This document shows positions 55,164 to 63,255 of a DNA stretch of 64,000 nt, piece after piece (position 1 is the first letter of the stretch; the number at the start of each line of letters is the position of its first letter). This DNA is from Candidatus Poribacteria bacterium. GTDB taxonomy: Bacteria; Poribacteria; WGA-4E; WGA-3G. Under the pieces are notes generated by a model that saw nothing but the letters and a program-made list of their open reading frames with translations, was not told the origin of the DNA and ran no database searches. Where the stretch lies: positions 1 to 64,000 of the forward strand of contig JAJEAG010000005.1 of the NCBI GenBank assembly GCA_022824265.1. The letters are read 5' to 3'. The position numbers were made by a program, and so were the translations under genes.

Positions 55164-56861
55164 ATGAGAACATCAATTTTTGTCTTGTCCATCATAATCT
55201 TTCTTCTATTTTCTGTTATTTTCATATCTTATGCTCAGGAGGCACCGGAAGTTTCTGAGCGAGGAAAAGAGGTATATGAGGAAAGTTGCGCACATTGTCA
55301 TGGGGTTGAAGGAAGAGGAGATGGTAGTGCGGCAAAGAACCTCCTGCCCCAACCAAGAGATTTCACTGGAGGAATATATAAAATTCGTTCAACAGCAAGT
55401 GGCGAACTACCTACAGATAAAGACTTATTTGACATCATTTCCAAGGGAATGCCCGGATCGTCAATGCCAGAATGGGAATCTGCACTAAGTGCTGATGATC
55501 GTTGGGAAGTTGTATCATATATCAAAACTTTTTATGAAGGTTTCAAAGAGAATGAATCACCTCCAAAAGAAATTAGTTTGGACGGTAAAATACCATATTC
55601 TGAAGAGAGTGTTGAAATTGGTAAATTCTTTTATACACAATTTGCGTGTTTTGAATGCCATGGAAATGCAGGACGCGGTGACGGTACATCAGCACCAACC
55701 TTGCAAGATGAATGGGGTTTCAAAAGTTGGCCTGCAAATCTAACAGAAAACTGGAATTTCAGAGGCGGTAGCAGTACAGAGGATATTTACAAGCGGTTCA
55801 TTGGTGGTATTGCAGGATCCGCTATGCCAATGTTTGAGGATGCCTCTTTTGGCTTAACTATAGAAGAAGCACAACGATACGGTCAATTGGAGAATAAGGT
55901 CGAAATGACTGATACTGAGGATGAAGAATTTAACACACTTGATGAAAAAATGGGAAATGCTTATGACATTTTAGATATGATGACGGAAGGATTAGCAAAC
56001 GAAGAACAGAAACAAAAACATGCTGAAGCAATGAAAATATTTCAAGAAAAAAGTTGGCATATTACCAATTATGTCAAATCCCTTGCCCCAGAAAAAAGAC
56101 CGGAACCGGCAATCGGTAAAAATGCCCTTCGGTCACAATATACAGTAGACACCTTACCGACAATTGATGATGCCGCGTGGGGTACTCTGGAAGCAAGTTA
56201 CTTTCCACTGGTTGGTCAAATTATTGTTGAACCTCGTCAATTTAATCCAACAATAGATTCAGTAAATGTTAAGTCATTTTACAATGACACTGAGGTAGCA
56301 TTTCTTTTTATATGGGACGACAGGACCAATAATACTGAGGAACAAGAGAACGAGGATTTTGGCAAAACCTATGAAGACGCAATTGCTATCCAATTTCCAG
56401 TGAAGATTCCACAAGATCCAACCGCACCAAAACCATATTTTCTTTGGGGTGGTAAAAAGGCAGTCTACTTATGGCAGTGGAAAGCTTCTGCAGTTAACTC
56501 GGTAACAGAACTTACAGCAAAAGGTATCACAAATGCGGAAGTTCAAGAAGTACAAGGGGACATACAAGCGGAAGGTAAATATACCGATGGACAATATAGA
56601 CTGTGGGTTAAACGAGCATTAAAAACCGACGATAAAAAAGATTTACAAATTGAACCAGGTGTATTTGTTCCAATCGCATTCTCGGTTTGGGATGGCGCAA
56701 ACGGTGATATTGACACAAAACGTGTGATCTCAAGTTGGTATTCCTTCGTCTTGGAGCCTGTTCCTTCATCCAGAAGGTTTATCTATCCCCCGATAGTTGC
56801 TTTACTCTCGTTAGGAATATTGGTCGGTCTACGAGGGTTCGTGTATCGGAGAAATTCATAA
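55164..56861 (+). CDS. Diheme cytochrome c fused to an ethylbenzene-dehydrogenase-like heme b domain
   Basis: 565 residues. Signal peptide (FVLSIIIFLLFSVIFISYAQ), cytochrome c 1 (CAHCHGVEGRGDG near 42; Met in SSMPEWES), cytochrome c 2 (CFECHGNAGRGDG near 161; Met in SAMPMFED), then a beta-rich region (about 345-535: VEPRQFNPTIDSVNVKSF, FLFIWDDRTNN, IAIQFPVKI, YFLWGGKKAVYLWQWKAS) resembling the heme b-binding gamma-subunit domain of ethylbenzene dehydrogenase/DMSO reductase type II enzymes (PF09459). A C-terminal helix (IVALLSLGILVGLRGFVY) anchors it. In such enzymes this domain carries a heme b with Met/Lys ligands; no molybdoenzyme alpha subunit is in the window. Confidence 0.8.
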   Translation: MRTSIFVLSIIIFLLFSVIFISYAQEAPEVSERGKEVYEESCAHCHGVEGRGDGSAAKNLLPQPRDFTGGIYKIRSTASGELPTDKDLFDIISKGMPGSSMPEWESALSADDRWEVVSYIKTFYEGFKENESPPKEISLDGKIPYSEESVEIGKFFYTQFACFECHGNAGRGDGTSAPTLQDEWGFKSWPANLTENWNFRGGSSTEDIYKRFIGGIAGSAMPMFEDASFGLTIEEAQRYGQLENKVEMTDTEDEEFNTLDEKMGNAYDILDMMTEGLANEEQKQKHAEAMKIFQEKSWHITNYVKSLAPEKRPEPAIGKNALRSQYTVDTLPTIDDAAWGTLEASYFPLVGQIIVEPRQFNPTIDSVNVKSFYNDTEVAFLFIWDDRTNNTEEQENEDFGKTYEDAIAIQFPVKIPQDPTAPKPYFLWGGKKAVYLWQWKASAVNSVTELTAKGITNAEVQEVQGDIQAEGKYTDGQYRLWVKRALKTDDKKDLQIEPGVFVPIAFSVWDGANGDIDTKRVISSWYSFVLEPVPSSRRFIYPPIVALLSLGILVGLRGFVYRRNS

Positions 56862-57009
56862 AGTTATAGATTAAAATAATTGTGACAGTAATGTCCTTTT
56901 ACCAGATATTTTATATTTACTCATAAAGACATAACATTAGAGGTTGTTTATCCGTGAGGATGTTGTAATAAATCACCTCAAAATTGTATGTCTATAAAGG
57001 AGAAAAAAG

Positions 57010-57804
57010 ATGAAAACTAAAATGTTGATATGTTTCGCACTGCTTATTGCTTGTGGTTTCGGCCTGTTCGTGTTTGCAGACGACCACGAAGAAGAGGAAA
57101 TGAATAAACTCGTTTTTTCTAAAGAAACGTATAAAACCATGAAGGTTAACAACGGTGGAAAAATAAGTGGTGTCGTAAAGTTTGAAGGTGAAGTGCCTGA
57201 AAAGAAAAAACTTGCAATAAATAAAGATCCCGCTGTTTGTGGTGTAGTAGATAAATTTGACGAATCACTTGTCGTAGGTGAAAATATGGCATTGAAAAAT
57301 ACAATTGTCTACCTGATGGATATTACGCAAGGAAAAGATTTCGACAAGGATGCGAAGGTAGAACTTGATCAGAAGGAATGCCGATTCAATCCGCATGTGC
57401 AGATCATTCCTGTTGGTACAGCTCTAACGGTGTTGAACAACGACAAGGCGACACATAATGTACATATTTTTGGCACAAAAAAGAATGGTACATCAATCAA
57501 CAAACAACAGACAAGAAACCGAAAAAGAATGAAACTCGCAGCAGCAAAAGGGGCTGAGGGACCAGTCGAAGTGAAATGCGACATCCACGGATGGATGAAA
57601 GCATGGGTCGCTTATGTTCCGCATCCGTATTTCGCAGTGACTAACGAAAAGGGTGAATTCACTCTTGAAGATGTTCCCCCTGGTGAATATAAGTTAGGGT
57701 ACTGGCACGAAACCTGCGGAAATAATAACAAAGAACCTGTTGTTGTTACAGTCGCTGCTGGTGGTGAACTCAAACAAGATTTCACATTGAAAATCAAGAA
57801 GTAG
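57010..57804 (+). CDS. Secreted cupredoxin-like protein, copy 2
   Basis: 264 residues; AAAGGAG precedes the ATG. Signal peptide, then GKISGVVKFEGEVPEKKKL, aligned with GAVTYEGEVPARP of the first copy. Copper-ligand candidates are His in THNVHIFG and CDIHGWM. FTLEDVPPGEYKLGYWHE is the C-terminal carboxypeptidase-regulatory-like domain. Extra Cys (AVCGV, ETCGN) are particular to this copy. It lies between the cytochrome genes and the ABC exporter plus oxidase, consistent with electron delivery or copper supply to the CuA site. Confidence 0.78.
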   Translation: MKTKMLICFALLIACGFGLFVFADDHEEEEMNKLVFSKETYKTMKVNNGGKISGVVKFEGEVPEKKKLAINKDPAVCGVVDKFDESLVVGENMALKNTIVYLMDITQGKDFDKDAKVELDQKECRFNPHVQIIPVGTALTVLNNDKATHNVHIFGTKKNGTSINKQQTRNRKRMKLAAAKGAEGPVEVKCDIHGWMKAWVAYVPHPYFAVTNEKGEFTLEDVPPGEYKLGYWHETCGNNNKEPVVVTVAAGGELKQDFTLKIKK

Positions 57805-57810
57805 TAAGAT

Positions 57811-58728
57811 GTGAACGATAAAATTACGGTTGAAAATCTAACGCACACTTATGGTACAAGATGTGCGTTAGATAACATAAGTTTCACCGTATCATGTGGA
57901 GAGATTTTTTGTCTACTTGGTCCGAACGGTAGTGGAAAAACAACACTTTTTAAGATTTTGTCAACACTCATGAAACCTACCTCCGGGAATGTTGACATTC
58001 TCGGCTTTGATTTAAATACAAAGTCAAAAGCCATACGAAAATTACTCGGTGTTGTTTTTCAACATCCTGGACTTGATATCAAGCTTACTGTGACAGAGAA
58101 TTTAAGACATCACGGTCATCTCTACGGACTCAAAGGTAAGACTCTTAAACATAGAATTTCTGAATTATTGGAACGGTTTGGAATAATTGACAGAACGCAT
58201 GACATTGTAGAAGAATTATCTGGAGGATTAAGAAGAAGAGTAGAAATCGCAAAGGCAATGCTTCATTCACCGAGTGTTTTGCTGCTTGATGAACCAAGTA
58301 GTGGGTTAGATGTTGGTGCTCGCAGACAACTCAGCGATAATCTGAATTCACTTGCCACAACAGAAAACATACTTATTCTTCTGACAACACATCATCTGGA
58401 TGAGGCTGATTTATCTACCCGCGTCGGAATGTTGGATTCAGGTAGGTTAGTGACAGTCGGAACACCCGATGAACTCAAAGATATTATTACCGGTAATGTT
58501 GTGTTGATTGAGACAACAAATGGTGATACGCTCAGTCAGGCAATTGCAGAGAAATTTGAGGTTTCTCATACATTAATTGGTAATCATATACATATTGAAT
58601 GTAAACAGGGTCATGAATTTGTGAAGGAGGTAGCTGCAGCGTTTCCCAACGATATTCGGTCTATTCGTGTAGGTAAAGCCTCATTAGAGGACGTTTTCAC
58701 CAAGTTAACAGGAAACCCATTTGTATAG
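57811..58728 (+). CDS. ABC transporter ATP-binding protein
   Basis: 305 residues from a GTG start 6 bp after the cupredoxin stop. Walker A GPNGSGKTT, signature LSGGLRRRVEIAKAM, Walker B VLLLDEPSSGLD and the switch His in LTTHHLDEAD are all present. The C-terminal 80 residues are an added regulatory-like domain, as in DrrA/CcmA-type exporters. With the permease that follows it forms an ABC-2 exporter. Because it lies between electron carrier and oxidase genes, a role in cytochrome oxidase maturation (as NosFY or CcmAB do for other enzymes) is possible but not shown. Confidence 0.92.
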   Translation: MNDKITVENLTHTYGTRCALDNISFTVSCGEIFCLLGPNGSGKTTLFKILSTLMKPTSGNVDILGFDLNTKSKAIRKLLGVVFQHPGLDIKLTVTENLRHHGHLYGLKGKTLKHRISELLERFGIIDRTHDIVEELSGGLRRRVEIAKAMLHSPSVLLLDEPSSGLDVGARRQLSDNLNSLATTENILILLTTHHLDEADLSTRVGMLDSGRLVTVGTPDELKDIITGNVVLIETTNGDTLSQAIAEKFEVSHTLIGNHIHIECKQGHEFVKEVAAAFPNDIRSIRVGKASLEDVFTKLTGNPFV

Positions 58729-58739
58729 GGAAGAATGAA

Positions 58740-59522
58740 ATGGTGAACGTTCTATTACCTGTTTCAACAATTTGGTGGCGTGAAATAATCCGCTTTTATC
58801 GACAACGGAGTCGTCTATTAAGTGCATTTGCACAGCCATTAGTATTCTGGATTCTAATCGGTAGCGGATTGGGGGCATCATTTCAGCCATCTGGAACATC
58901 GGAGGAAACTACTTATATTGAATACTTTTATCCGGGTATTGTCGTTTTAGTCTTGCTTTTTACTGCTATATTCGCTACAATCTCCGTTGTGAATGAACGA
59001 CGTGAAGGTTTCCTTCAAGGTGTGCTAATTGCACCTGTTGCGAGATGGAGCATTGTACTCGGACAAGCATTGGGAGGGACAACGTTAGCACTACTACAAG
59101 GTGTACTACTACTATTCCTTGCCCCACTGATTGGTATACGTTTTGGACTATCATCTCTATGCTTAACGATAGGTGTGATGGTTATTTTAGCGTTCGGGTT
59201 AACGAACCTCGGTCTCATCATCGCTTGGAGAATGGACTCAACACAAGGTTTTCATGCGATAATGAACCTAATACTCATTCCAATTTGGTTGTTATCTGGC
59301 GCGTTCTTTCCAAGTATAGGAGCACCAAGTTGGTTAGGTTGGGTAATGAAACTAAATCCTTTGACTTACGGGGTTACTGCATTTAGAAACAGTCTATATC
59401 TTGATACTGCAACTATTAACGGCAATATGCCGACGTTGGGATTTTCTATATTGATAATATCTTTGTTTTGTATTTTGACCTGTTTAGGTGCAACGTATAC
59501 TGCCTCTACAAAAACAGTGTAA
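58740..59522 (+). CDS. ABC-2 type transporter permease
   Basis: 260 residues with six hydrophobic helices. IWWREIIRFYRQRSRLLSAF is the typical amphipathic start. FYPGIVVLVLLFTAIFA, NERREGFLQGVLIAPV, PIWLLSGAFFP and LNPLTYGVTAFRN are conserved in ABC-2 permeases (PF01061). It partners the ATPase immediately upstream (11-bp gap). Substrate unknown. Confidence 0.9.
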   Translation: MVNVLLPVSTIWWREIIRFYRQRSRLLSAFAQPLVFWILIGSGLGASFQPSGTSEETTYIEYFYPGIVVLVLLFTAIFATISVVNERREGFLQGVLIAPVARWSIVLGQALGGTTLALLQGVLLLFLAPLIGIRFGLSSLCLTIGVMVILAFGLTNLGLIIAWRMDSTQGFHAIMNLILIPIWLLSGAFFPSIGAPSWLGWVMKLNPLTYGVTAFRNSLYLDTATINGNMPTLGFSILIISLFCILTCLGATYTASTKTV

Positions 59523-59575
59523 AAAGGTGTACCTAATGACTATTTATGTCTACGATTTTGGAAAAGGAGGAATGA

Positions 59576-60235
59576 ATGCTAGGATGGCTTCCAGAAAATA
59601 TATCAGAGTATGCACAAGGTATTGATACACTTTTTGCTCTTATTTATTGGATTACTGTGGTGGTCTTTGTGCTTGTGATGGGTACACTGATTGCATTCCT
59701 GATAATGTACCGTCACCGAGAAGGACACCGTGCTGAATACATTGAAGGAAGCACGAAACTTGAAATCGTCTGGACAACAGCAACTACGGTAATTGTGTTT
59801 GGCTTGGCAATGTTAAGTTTTCCACAATGGAATAATCTGAAGTCTGCACCAGATAATCCTGATTATGTTGTTCAAGTCCGAGGAGAACAATTTAACTGGT
59901 ATATGATATATCCTGGTCCAGATAATGAAATAGGAACTGAAGATGATCTGGAATTAGAAAACGAATTACATGTACCTGAGGATAAACTCATACAGATAAT
60001 TCTAACCTCAAAAGATGTGATTCATAGTTTCTTTATACCTAATTTACGATTGAAACAGGACGCATTACCGAATCGGTTCCTTGATAACATCAAGTTTCAG
60101 GCAACAAAGCCAGGAACGTATGAAATACCGTGTGCCGAACTCTGTGGATTTGGACACACAACTATGGTCGGATTTCTTCATGTGCACACACAAGAAGAAT
60201 ATGATGCTTGGGTCAAGGAACAGTGGTCTGAATAA
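59576..60235 (+). CDS. coxB: Cytochrome c oxidase subunit II
   Basis: 219 residues; AAAAGGAGG precedes the ATG at 59576. Two N-terminal helices (about 17-45, 62-82) then the CuA domain: His150 (DVIHSFF), Cys186, Glu188, Cys190 (CAELC), His194 and Met197, all CuA ligands present. FNWYMIYPG is the conserved aromatic electron-entry region. There is no fused cytochrome c, so an external cytochrome or cupredoxin must donate electrons, and many candidates are encoded just upstream. An acidic loop (PGPDNEIGTEDDLELENE) is inserted before the CuA strands. Confidence 0.95.
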   Translation: MLGWLPENISEYAQGIDTLFALIYWITVVVFVLVMGTLIAFLIMYRHREGHRAEYIEGSTKLEIVWTTATTVIVFGLAMLSFPQWNNLKSAPDNPDYVVQVRGEQFNWYMIYPGPDNEIGTEDDLELENELHVPEDKLIQIILTSKDVIHSFFIPNLRLKQDALPNRFLDNIKFQATKPGTYEIPCAELCGFGHTTMVGFLHVHTQEEYDAWVKEQWSE

Positions 60236-60298
60236 GGCACTGGAGCGGCAATAACAAGCAATTCAACTTTGCTGGTCGCGAAAGGAGTAAGAATAAAG

Positions 60299-62221
60299 AT
60301 GCAAGAAAATGAAAATATTTCACATGAGCATGACGATGATGAACAGCACGAGCATGCACATGACGATAACGATACACCGCAACATACACATGAGCATGAT
60401 GATGGACAGCATGAGCATGAACACCATCATGAAGAGAGTTTTATTCGTAAATATATCTTCTCACTTGACCACAAGATGATCGGAAAACAGTTCCTGGTAT
60501 ACGGATTGATCATGTTATTTGTCGGTGGAGGGCTTGCGCTGCTCTTTAGATGGCAGCTGGCATATCCAGGAAGACCATTGCCTATCATTGGTGCTTCTCA
60601 ACAATATATTGATGAAGGAGAAATCGTCACAAGTAATGATAAAAGGTGGGATAAGATATTCGAATCGGAAAAAGAGGAGTTGATGGAAACTCACTTTCCA
60701 AACGGAGTAATTGAAGACAAAACATATAACATGCTATTTACGATGCATGCCACTATAATGGTGTTTTTTGTCGTTGTTCCGATACTGGTAGGTGCATTTG
60801 GAAATTTCCTGATTCCGCTAATGATTGGCACACGAGATATGGCATTTCCTATCCTGAATATGCTCTCTTTTTGGCTTGCTGTCCTTGCAGCAATTGTCAT
60901 GGCAGCAGGATTTTTTGTTCCGGGAGGGCATGCTGGAGCGGGATGGACAGGTTACGCACCCTTATCTGTTGATCCACAATGGACAGATGTTGGGTGGGGG
61001 CAAAACTTATGGGCAATCAGCTTGTTGATACAAGGTTTTTCCTCATTGGTTGGATCAATAAATTATATTACAACAGTGATCAACATGCGTGCCCCAGGGA
61101 TGACATTCTTTAGATTACCATTGGTTATCTGGTCCCTCTTCATCGTTGCCATTTTGTTATTACTTGCTTTCCCAGTCCTATCATCCGCTTTAGCATTACT
61201 TATCTTTGATAGACTCGCGGGAACGACATTCTTTACCACGACAACTGAAGGTGGTGGTGATCCGCTGCTATGGCAACATCTGTTCTGGTTCTTCGGTCAT
61301 CCAGAGGTATATATACTTATATTACCGGGGATGGGAATTGCATCCGAATTGATCGCAGTTAACTCACGTAAACCGATATTCGGGTACCGATCTATGGTCT
61401 ACGCTATGATTGCAATAGCATTCTTAGGTTGGATTGTTTGGGGACACCATATGTTCCAAAGTGGAATGCGTCCAGGAATGGGATCATTCTTCATGACAAC
61501 AACAATGCTTATTGCTGTTCCATCTGCTATAAAAACATTCAACTGGCTTGGAACTATGTTCCGCGGTTCAATACGATTTACAACACCTATGCTTCACGGA
61601 ATCGCTTTTGTATCTATGTTTGTAATAGGTGGACTTAGCGGAATCTATATGGCAAACACACCAGTTGACATATACATACATGATACATATTACATCGTAG
61701 CACACATACACTATGTCGTTTTTGGTGGAAGTCTGTTTGCTATGTTCGGTGGTATTGTTTTCTGGTACCCGAAAATGTATGGACGTTATATGAACGATAC
61801 ATTATCCAAAATACATTTTTGGATAACATTTATTGCATTTAACTGCACATTCTTCCCAATGCATATCCTCGGTGTAGGTGGACATATGCGCCGTATTGCT
61901 AACCCACAGTTTTATGATTTCTTGCAAGGGTTTGAGGGAATGAATATCTTTATTACAATGAGTGCATTCACTCTCGGTTTTGCACAATTGATACTCGTGT
62001 TCAACTTCTTCTGGAGTATGAAACTTGGTAAAGTCGCTGAGAAGAACCCGTGGAATGTTACCACATTAGAATGGGAAGCTCCGACACCTGTACCACATGG
62101 CAATTTTGCACAGATCCCCACTGTCTATCGTGGTCCTTATGAATACAGTGTTCCGGGCGAAGAATCTGATTGGATACCACAGGCACAGCCTGAACATGCA
62201 CCCGCGAGTGCAGGAGATTAA
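60299..62221 (+). CDS. coxA: Cytochrome c oxidase subunit I with a His-rich N terminus
   Basis: 640 residues from the ATG at 60299 (AAAGGAG upstream); an in-frame start ten codons earlier lacks support. About 12 helices. The low-spin heme His lies in FTMHATIMVFF, CuB His in WFFGHPEVYILILPG (with the crosslinked Tyr motif HPEVY), the His pair VWGHHMF, and heme a3/a ligands in AHIHYVVFGG, so it is a type A heme-copper oxidase. An N-terminal extension (residues 9-44) has 13 His among Asp/Glu, a likely copper or zinc-binding tail. No subunit III gene is between it and ctaA within the window. It follows coxB by 63 bp. Confidence 0.95.
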   Translation: MQENENISHEHDDDEQHEHAHDDNDTPQHTHEHDDGQHEHEHHHEESFIRKYIFSLDHKMIGKQFLVYGLIMLFVGGGLALLFRWQLAYPGRPLPIIGASQQYIDEGEIVTSNDKRWDKIFESEKEELMETHFPNGVIEDKTYNMLFTMHATIMVFFVVVPILVGAFGNFLIPLMIGTRDMAFPILNMLSFWLAVLAAIVMAAGFFVPGGHAGAGWTGYAPLSVDPQWTDVGWGQNLWAISLLIQGFSSLVGSINYITTVINMRAPGMTFFRLPLVIWSLFIVAILLLLAFPVLSSALALLIFDRLAGTTFFTTTTEGGGDPLLWQHLFWFFGHPEVYILILPGMGIASELIAVNSRKPIFGYRSMVYAMIAIAFLGWIVWGHHMFQSGMRPGMGSFFMTTTMLIAVPSAIKTFNWLGTMFRGSIRFTTPMLHGIAFVSMFVIGGLSGIYMANTPVDIYIHDTYYIVAHIHYVVFGGSLFAMFGGIVFWYPKMYGRYMNDTLSKIHFWITFIAFNCTFFPMHILGVGGHMRRIANPQFYDFLQGFEGMNIFITMSAFTLGFAQLILVFNFFWSMKLGKVAEKNPWNVTTLEWEAPTPVPHGNFAQIPTVYRGPYEYSVPGEESDWIPQAQPEHAPASAGD

Positions 62222-62286
62222 TTGAGTCAAGACTTGATGAATGATAGGTGTAGATTAGACCACACCTATCAACATAGGTCACCTCT

Positions 62287-63246
62287 GTGGCATTTAGTAT
62301 GATGAAGCAAATCAGTTATAGTTCTTGGCTCCATCGGATTGCACTCATCACTGCAGGGGCAACATTCTTACTTATCGTAATTGGAGGTATTGTAACAAGC
62401 ACTGAATCAGGATTAGCAGTCCCGGATTGGCCCACAACCTTCGGATATAATATGTTTCTGTATCCACTATCAGAGATGGTAGGTGGTATCCTATATGAGC
62501 ATAGCCATCGTTTAATGGGTTCATTGGTTGGGATGTTGACGATAGCTCTGTTAGTCATGCTGTTTGTTAAGGAAACCCGTAAATGGGTAATATGGCTCGG
62601 AATAGCTGCTCTAATCGGGGTTAGTGTGCAAGGGGTTCTCGGTGGACTTCGGGTAACAGAACTCAATCTCAATTTTGCTATATTACATGCATGTTTGGCA
62701 CAAGCATTCTTTGCGCTTTTGTGCGGAATATGTTTATTTACATCGTCTGATTGGATTGAAAATCAGCACCAGTCTGAAACGAATGTTGATAACGTTACAG
62801 CAAAAAAATTGCGCAGATTAAGTTTGATTACGACTTGCCTGATATATATTCAACTCATTTTCGGGGCAGTTTTACGACATACAGGTAATAGACTTGACGC
62901 GCACCTATTATTTGCTTTCTTGGTAGCACTGCATATATTCTTGTTGATGAGACGTTTCCTAAGTTTAGGTGAGGTTTCTCAAGATTTTGGTTTGCAAATA
63001 CCGTTGGCATTATTTGGATTGCTTTTAGTTCAGTTACTGCTTGGGTTTGGTGCCTACATTACAAAACTAACTGTATTTGGAGAAGCTGTATCAACTCTAC
63101 TTACAGATATTATAACAACTTCACATGTAGCAGTTGGTGCTCTCATGTTAGTAAGTAGTTTTGTTTTGACATTGAAACTATATAGATTTACTAAAGAAAC
63201 AATTACTGAAAATATACCGGTCAATACTACACTGGTAACCGAATGA
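62287..63246 (+). CDS. ctaA: Heme A synthase (COX15/CtaA)
   Basis: 319 residues, eight helices in two related halves. GGIVTSTESGLAVPDWPTTF and EHSHRLMGSLVG, then FGAVLRHTGN and TTSHVAVGAL, contain the four conserved His that bind heme. It oxidises the C8 methyl group of heme O to give heme A for the oxidase encoded just upstream. The start is uncertain: GTG 62287, ATG 62299 or ATG 62302, none with a strong ribosome site. The stop is TGA, 9 bp before ctaB. Confidence 0.92.
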   Translation: MAFSMMKQISYSSWLHRIALITAGATFLLIVIGGIVTSTESGLAVPDWPTTFGYNMFLYPLSEMVGGILYEHSHRLMGSLVGMLTIALLVMLFVKETRKWVIWLGIAALIGVSVQGVLGGLRVTELNLNFAILHACLAQAFFALLCGICLFTSSDWIENQHQSETNVDNVTAKKLRRLSLITTCLIYIQLIFGAVLRHTGNRLDAHLLFAFLVALHIFLLMRRFLSLGEVSQDFGLQIPLALFGLLLVQLLLGFGAYITKLTVFGEAVSTLLTDIITTSHVAVGALMLVSSFVLTLKLYRFTKETITENIPVNTTLVTE

Positions 63247-63255
63247 GATTACAAA

